From the NCBI GenBank assembly GCA_949286445.1, contig CASECL010000044.1, positions 1 through 9,316 on the forward strand: 9,316 bases of DNA, written 5' to 3'. Numbering within the stretch: position 1 is the stretch's first letter; every line of letters begins with the position of its first letter. The position numbers and the translations under genes are program-made. The DNA comes from an uncultured bacterium. Lineage in GTDB: Bacteria; Verrucomicrobiota; Lentisphaeria; Victivallales; Victivallaceae. The notes beneath the pieces are model-generated. The model searched no databases. It was not told where the DNA came from and saw only the letters and a list, made by a program, of their open reading frames with translations. Of this stretch, positions 5,838 through 9,316 are shown in pieces.

Positions 5838-6884
5838 ATGAAACAGACACCGAGAGAAGTCATGCTGCGGGCGATTTCCTTTGACCATCCTGAGCGCATA
5901 CCTTTTGCCTGGGGACCGCTGCCCTGGGCGGAAGAGCACTACCCGGATGAAGTGAGCAGACTGCGGCGGCTTTATCCCAATGACGTTATCCATGCTCCGG
6001 CAGTATTTACCAATGGCCGCCGCCGCGGTGAAGAATACGGCAAAGGGAAATTCACTGATGAGTGGGGCTGTACTTTTGACAATCTTCTGCCTGGAATTAT
6101 CGGCGAAGTAAAAGAGCCTCTGATTTCCGAACTTGCTGACTGGGAAAAACTTGCGCCCCCCTATGATACAATTCCCGCGGATGAAAAGGCGGCACTTGAC
6201 CGGATTAATGCCTTCTGCCATTCGACTGATCTTGCGGTCAGGAGCAACTGCGCACCGAGGCCGTGGGAAAGATATCAGTTCATACGGGGAACAGAGAATG
6301 CCATGATTGATGCGGCGATGCAGGAACCGGAATTTTTCAAACTGCTGAACCGGATACACCAGTATTACCTTGCTGAATTTGAGTTCTGGGCAAAAAGTGA
6401 TGTGGATATACTTACTTTTATGGATGACTGGGGGTCGCAGTCAAGTTTACTGATTTCTCCGGAGTCCTGGCGTAAAATCTTCAAACCGCTCTACGCCGAC
6501 TACTGCCGGATTGCCCGTGAACACGGCAAACTTATCCAGATGCACTCGGACGGCAATATCACTGCAATTCTGCCGGATCTGGCGGAAATCGGAGTTAACG
6601 CACTAAACTCCCAGCTTTTCAGCATGGATTTTGCTGAAATCGCCCCGGCGGTAAAAGGTAAAATATGTTTATGGGGTGAAATTGACCGCCAGAATATTCT
6701 GACTTCCGCCAATCCGTCAGACGGCAGCGATGCGGTGGAGAAAATTTTCCGTTATTTCGGCGGAGAAAACGGCGGCATTATCGCCAATCTTGAATTCGGT
6801 CCCGGAGCTGATCCGGCTACAGTGGAAACGGCATTGGCGGCGTACCGCGCCGCAGGGAATAAAATAAACGGCCAAGGAGCATAA
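5838..6884 (+). CDS. Uroporphyrinogen decarboxylase superfamily protein, HSDG variant
   Basis: A 348-residue URO-D-like TIM-barrel protein starting MKQTPREVMLRAISFDHPERIPFAW. Landmarks are FMDDWGSQSSLLISPESW (Asp196-Asp197), then MHSDGNITAILPDLAEIGVNALNSQ. Here the zinc-binding HxC of the methyltransferases reads His236-Ser237-Asp238, so the Cys is lost and metal binding, if any, must differ from the upstream paralog. ANLEFGPGADPATVETALAAY closes the fold. The two neighbours are only distantly alike, so they are either an old duplication or two subfamilies working together. Start: the ATG at 5838 has AAGGGA 9 nt upstream; an in-frame GTG at 5814 has no such site. The stop lies 4 nt before the mannosidase start. 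Cytoplasmic; function unknown, but linkage to a GH38 enzyme suggests a job on sugars or their methyl groups. Confidence 0.83.
   Translation: MKQTPREVMLRAISFDHPERIPFAWGPLPWAEEHYPDEVSRLRRLYPNDVIHAPAVFTNGRRRGEEYGKGKFTDEWGCTFDNLLPGIIGEVKEPLISELADWEKLAPPYDTIPADEKAALDRINAFCHSTDLAVRSNCAPRPWERYQFIRGTENAMIDAAMQEPEFFKLLNRIHQYYLAEFEFWAKSDVDILTFMDDWGSQSSLLISPESWRKIFKPLYADYCRIAREHGKLIQMHSDGNITAILPDLAEIGVNALNSQLFSMDFAEIAPAVKGKICLWGEIDRQNILTSANPSDGSDAVEKIFRYFGGENGGIIANLEFGPGADPATVETALAAYRAAGNKINGQGA
6874..6879 (+). promoter_or_regulatory. Ribosome binding site of the alpha-mannosidase, inside the upstream gene
   Basis: AAGGAG lies in the last codons of the HSDG-type URO-D gene, 9 nt before the ATG at 6889. 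It supports that start and suggests joint or coupled translation. Confidence 0.65.
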
Positions 6885-6888
6885 AATT

Positions 6889-9316
6889 ATGAATAATATT
6901 GAATGGACAGCCAGACTGACCAGAGTACGGAAACTGCATGAAGATCTTGCAGGAGAGTATTTTGCCGACAGTCTGCCTTTAAAGGTTGAAGTATTTTCTG
7001 ACGGCATGCGGGAAATTCCTCCGGAACAGTTTGAACACCTTGATTACCGGGAGATAAAGACCGGAGAAAACTGGGGCAAACTCTGGGAAAGCGGTTATTT
7101 CCGCATTTCCGGAGTAATTCCGGAAGAGTGGCGTGGCAAAAATGTTTCGCTGGAATTCAATGCCGGCGGCGAAGTTCTCTTTTTCGACCGGGATAAACAC
7201 ATTCTCTGCGGTCTTACCCATACCTGTGTCAATGCGGCGGATTACCGGAAAGAACTCTTTCATTTTCCGGACAAGGTCAAAGGCGGAGAAAGTTTCGTTT
7301 TTTACGCTGAGTGCGCCGCCAACGGCCTGCTGGGAGATGAAATAAATTTCGGCGGTCCGGGAATGCGCTGCCCGGTGGGAATACTGCATAAGGCCCGGTT
7401 CGGAATTTTCCGGCATGATGTGCTGGCATTGAAACTGGATCTGGAGGTTCTGCTGGCACTGTTTTCGGAAAATTCTGATGCCAACCGCTGGTATAAAGTC
7501 CGCTCCGCGTATCAGCTTAACGGACGGGGGCTGAAACTTATGCTCCGGATTATGGATGAAGCAGTAAGAGTATTTGACGCCAATCCGGAAAACGCCGCCG
7601 CCGCCAGAAAAGTTCTGGAAAAAGCCTTTGCCAAAAAAGCCCTGCCCTTTTCCTCGGCAGTGGCGGCAGTCGGCCATGCCCACATTGATACGGCGTGGCT
7701 CTGGCCGATGCGGGAAAGTGTGCGCAAATGCGCCCGGACGTTTGCCAATCAGCTGGATTTGCTGGATAGATATCCCTCCTATGTATTCGGTGCATCCCAG
7801 GCTCTTCACTATGCCTGGGTGAAAGAGCGTTATCCGGAACTTTTCGAGCGGGTGAAGCACTACGTTAAAGAGGGCCGCTGGGAACTCTCCGGAGCAATGT
7901 GGGTGGAATCAGACTGCAATCTGCCGTCCGGAGAAAGTTTGATAAGGCAGTTCTTTTACGGCAAGAGATTTTTTCTGGACGAATTCGGCATTGAGGTAAA
8001 AATTCTGTATCTGCCGGATGCTTTCGGCTACTCCGGGGCTTTGCCGCAAATCATAAAAAAATCCGGGTGTGAATATTTTGTCACCCAGAAACTCTCCTGG
8101 AATGACACGTCCAAATTTCCTTACAATGCCTTTATCTGGCGGGGTATTGACGGCAGCAGTGTGCTCAGCTGCTGCCCCCCGGAGGATAACTACAATGCCA
8201 AACTGATGCCGGATCAACTCAATTACGGTGAAGCAAACTTTTCCGCCAATGATATTTGTGACGAATTTCTCTCGCTTTTCGGCGTGGGAGACGGCGGCGG
8301 CGGTCCCTCTTCTGACTACGTTGAACGCGGTTTGCGCTGTGCTGATCTTGAGGGATGCCCCAAGGTTCATTTTGATACGGCGGAACATTTTTTTGAACGA
8401 CTGGAAAAACACCGCGATGAACTTCCAGAATGGAAAAATGAACTTTATCTTCAATGTCACCGCGGCACATTCACTACCCAGAATGATGTTAAATCCGGAA
8501 ACCGCCGCAATGAACAGAATTTAATTGCGCTGGAGGGTATTTACTCACTTGCCGATTCTGCTGCTGTGCCGCAAAAAGAGATTGACCGGCTCTGGAAAAC
8601 CCTGCTGGCAAATCAGTTCCATGATGTTATTCCCGGTTCTTCCATCGGCGAAGTATATCAGGTTACAGCTCGGGAATACCGGGAAATGGAGCAGAAAATC
8701 AACCAGCTGCTGGAGAATTTTGCCGCAGATAAGCTTAATGCTGATAATGAAGCCTTAACCCTGGTAAACACACTTTCTTTTACCCGCAAGCGGAGAATAA
8801 CTCTGCCGGAAAAATTTTCCGGATCCGACCTGGAGTGGAAACTCAACGGCAGGACAATCCCGCTTCAGCTGGATGCGGATACCGGAGCGGCATTCATCTA
8901 TCTGGAACTTCCCCCCTGGTCGATTACTACGCTGCACCGGGAGAAAAAACCGGCGGTGGAGGCCGTTAAAGTTCCGGAACAGGCCGCGGCGGCAAAACAG
9001 CTGAAGCTGGAAAATGATTTCATGCTTTATGAGTTTTCCCCTGCCGGTACATTGACCCGGGCTTTTGACAAACGTTATCAGCGTGAAGTTCTGGGTAAAT
9101 CCGGCGGCAACCGGCTGAAACTTTATACTGACAATCCCACCGATTCCGATGCCTGGGAAATAGATAAATTCTATCTGGAAAACCATTTTGAGGAACCGGA
9201 AGCATCCGGAGAAGTGCTTTTTGAAGCCGGAAGCATATATCAGGCGTTGACATTCCAGCTTAAAATCGGCAGCAGTCACATCAGACAGCGGGTCATTCTG
9301 GAAAACTTCTCAGCCC
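6889..9316 (+). CDS. GH38 alpha-mannosidase, C-terminus outside window
   Basis: Open from ATG 6889 to the window end (809 codons, no stop). Bacterial GH38 enzymes are usually about 1000 residues, so a fifth or so is missing. It removes alpha-linked mannose from glycans using zinc and a covalent intermediate. After an N-terminal beta-rich region (about 1-255) come the catalytic landmarks: GHAHIDTAWLWPMRES at 262-277 (zinc ligands His265 and Asp267), WVESDCNLPSGESLIRQ, LPDAFGYSGALPQI with the probable nucleophile Asp377, LYLQCHRGTFTTQ, and NQFHDVIPGSSIGEVY with zinc ligand His578. The region after about 620 starts the C-terminal beta domains. No signal peptide, so it acts on imported oligosaccharides in the cytoplasm. 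It follows the second URO-D gene by 4 nt. Linkage specificity cannot be told from sequence. Confidence 0.92.
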   Translation, partial: MNNIEWTARLTRVRKLHEDLAGEYFADSLPLKVEVFSDGMREIPPEQFEHLDYREIKTGENWGKLWESGYFRISGVIPEEWRGKNVSLEFNAGGEVLFFDRDKHILCGLTHTCVNAADYRKELFHFPDKVKGGESFVFYAECAANGLLGDEINFGGPGMRCPVGILHKARFGIFRHDVLALKLDLEVLLALFSENSDANRWYKVRSAYQLNGRGLKLMLRIMDEAVRVFDANPENAAAARKVLEKAFAKKALPFSSAVAAVGHAHIDTAWLWPMRESVRKCARTFANQLDLLDRYPSYVFGASQALHYAWVKERYPELFERVKHYVKEGRWELSGAMWVESDCNLPSGESLIRQFFYGKRFFLDEFGIEVKILYLPDAFGYSGALPQIIKKSGCEYFVTQKLSWNDTSKFPYNAFIWRGIDGSSVLSCCPPEDNYNAKLMPDQLNYGEANFSANDICDEFLSLFGVGDGGGGPSSDYVERGLRCADLEGCPKVHFDTAEHFFERLEKHRDELPEWKNELYLQCHRGTFTTQNDVKSGNRRNEQNLIALEGIYSLADSAAVPQKEIDRLWKTLLANQFHDVIPGSSIGEVYQVTAREYREMEQKINQLLENFAADKLNADNEALTLVNTLSFTRKRRITLPEKFSGSDLEWKLNGRTIPLQLDADTGAAFIYLELPPWSITTLHREKKPAVEAVKVPEQAAAAKQLKLENDFMLYEFSPAGTLTRAFDKRYQREVLGKSGGNRLKLYTDNPTDSDAWEIDKFYLENHFEEPEASGEVLFEAGSIYQALTFQLKIGSSHIRQRVILENFSA

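Noticed and set aside
5424..6359. 311-codon open frame on the minus strand across both URO-D genes
   Set aside because: It lies antisense to two well-supported genes, crosses their junction, and its translation has no family features. It is a codon-bias shadow.
6979..7860. 293-codon minus-strand frame, plus others at 7909-8460 and 8755-9279
   Set aside because: All are antisense to the clear GH38 reading frame, with no recognisable domains and no coherent ribosome sites.

Overview
The window looks like a polysaccharide-use locus from an anaerobic or gut-type bacterium of the PVC group, most likely Lentisphaerota (Victivallis-like). The main clue is a pseudopilin with an FTLIELLVVIAIIGIL-type N-terminus and a C-terminal His/Asp-Gly motif, encoded directly beside a sugar-type transcription regulator and carbohydrate-active enzymes. 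This arrangement is familiar from Lentisphaerota and Planctomycetes. The taxonomic call is an inference from gene style, not from a marker gene.

Layout: two divergent gene sets share one AT-rich control region at about 4429-4685. Leftward (minus strand), in order of transcription, are a pseudopilin (4428-3601), a chimeric GntR/LacI-type regulator (3572-2460), a PL22-like (oligogalacturonate lyase family) beta-propeller protein (2463-1351, overlapping the regulator by ATGA), and a secreted clan GH-A glycoside hydrolase (1329 to beyond base 1). Gaps are 28, -4 and 21 nt, so one operon is likely. Rightward (plus strand) are two tandem, divergent uroporphyrinogen-decarboxylase-superfamily proteins (4686-5792 and 5838-6884) and a GH38 alpha-mannosidase (6889 to beyond base 9316), also closely spaced.

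Inferred logic: the signal-peptide-bearing GH-A enzyme cuts a polymer outside the cytoplasm. The proteins without signal peptides (PL22-like, GH38 and the two URO-D-like proteins) process imported oligosaccharides. The GntR/LacI chimera senses a sugar and probably controls one or both operons. The URO-D-like proteins are the least explained part: they are unlikely to make heme, and their relatives include cobalamin-linked methyltransferases, so removal of methyl groups from O-methylated sugars is a testable idea. The largest genes at both ends are cut by the window edges. No RNA genes, mobile elements, CRISPR arrays or pseudogenes were found.
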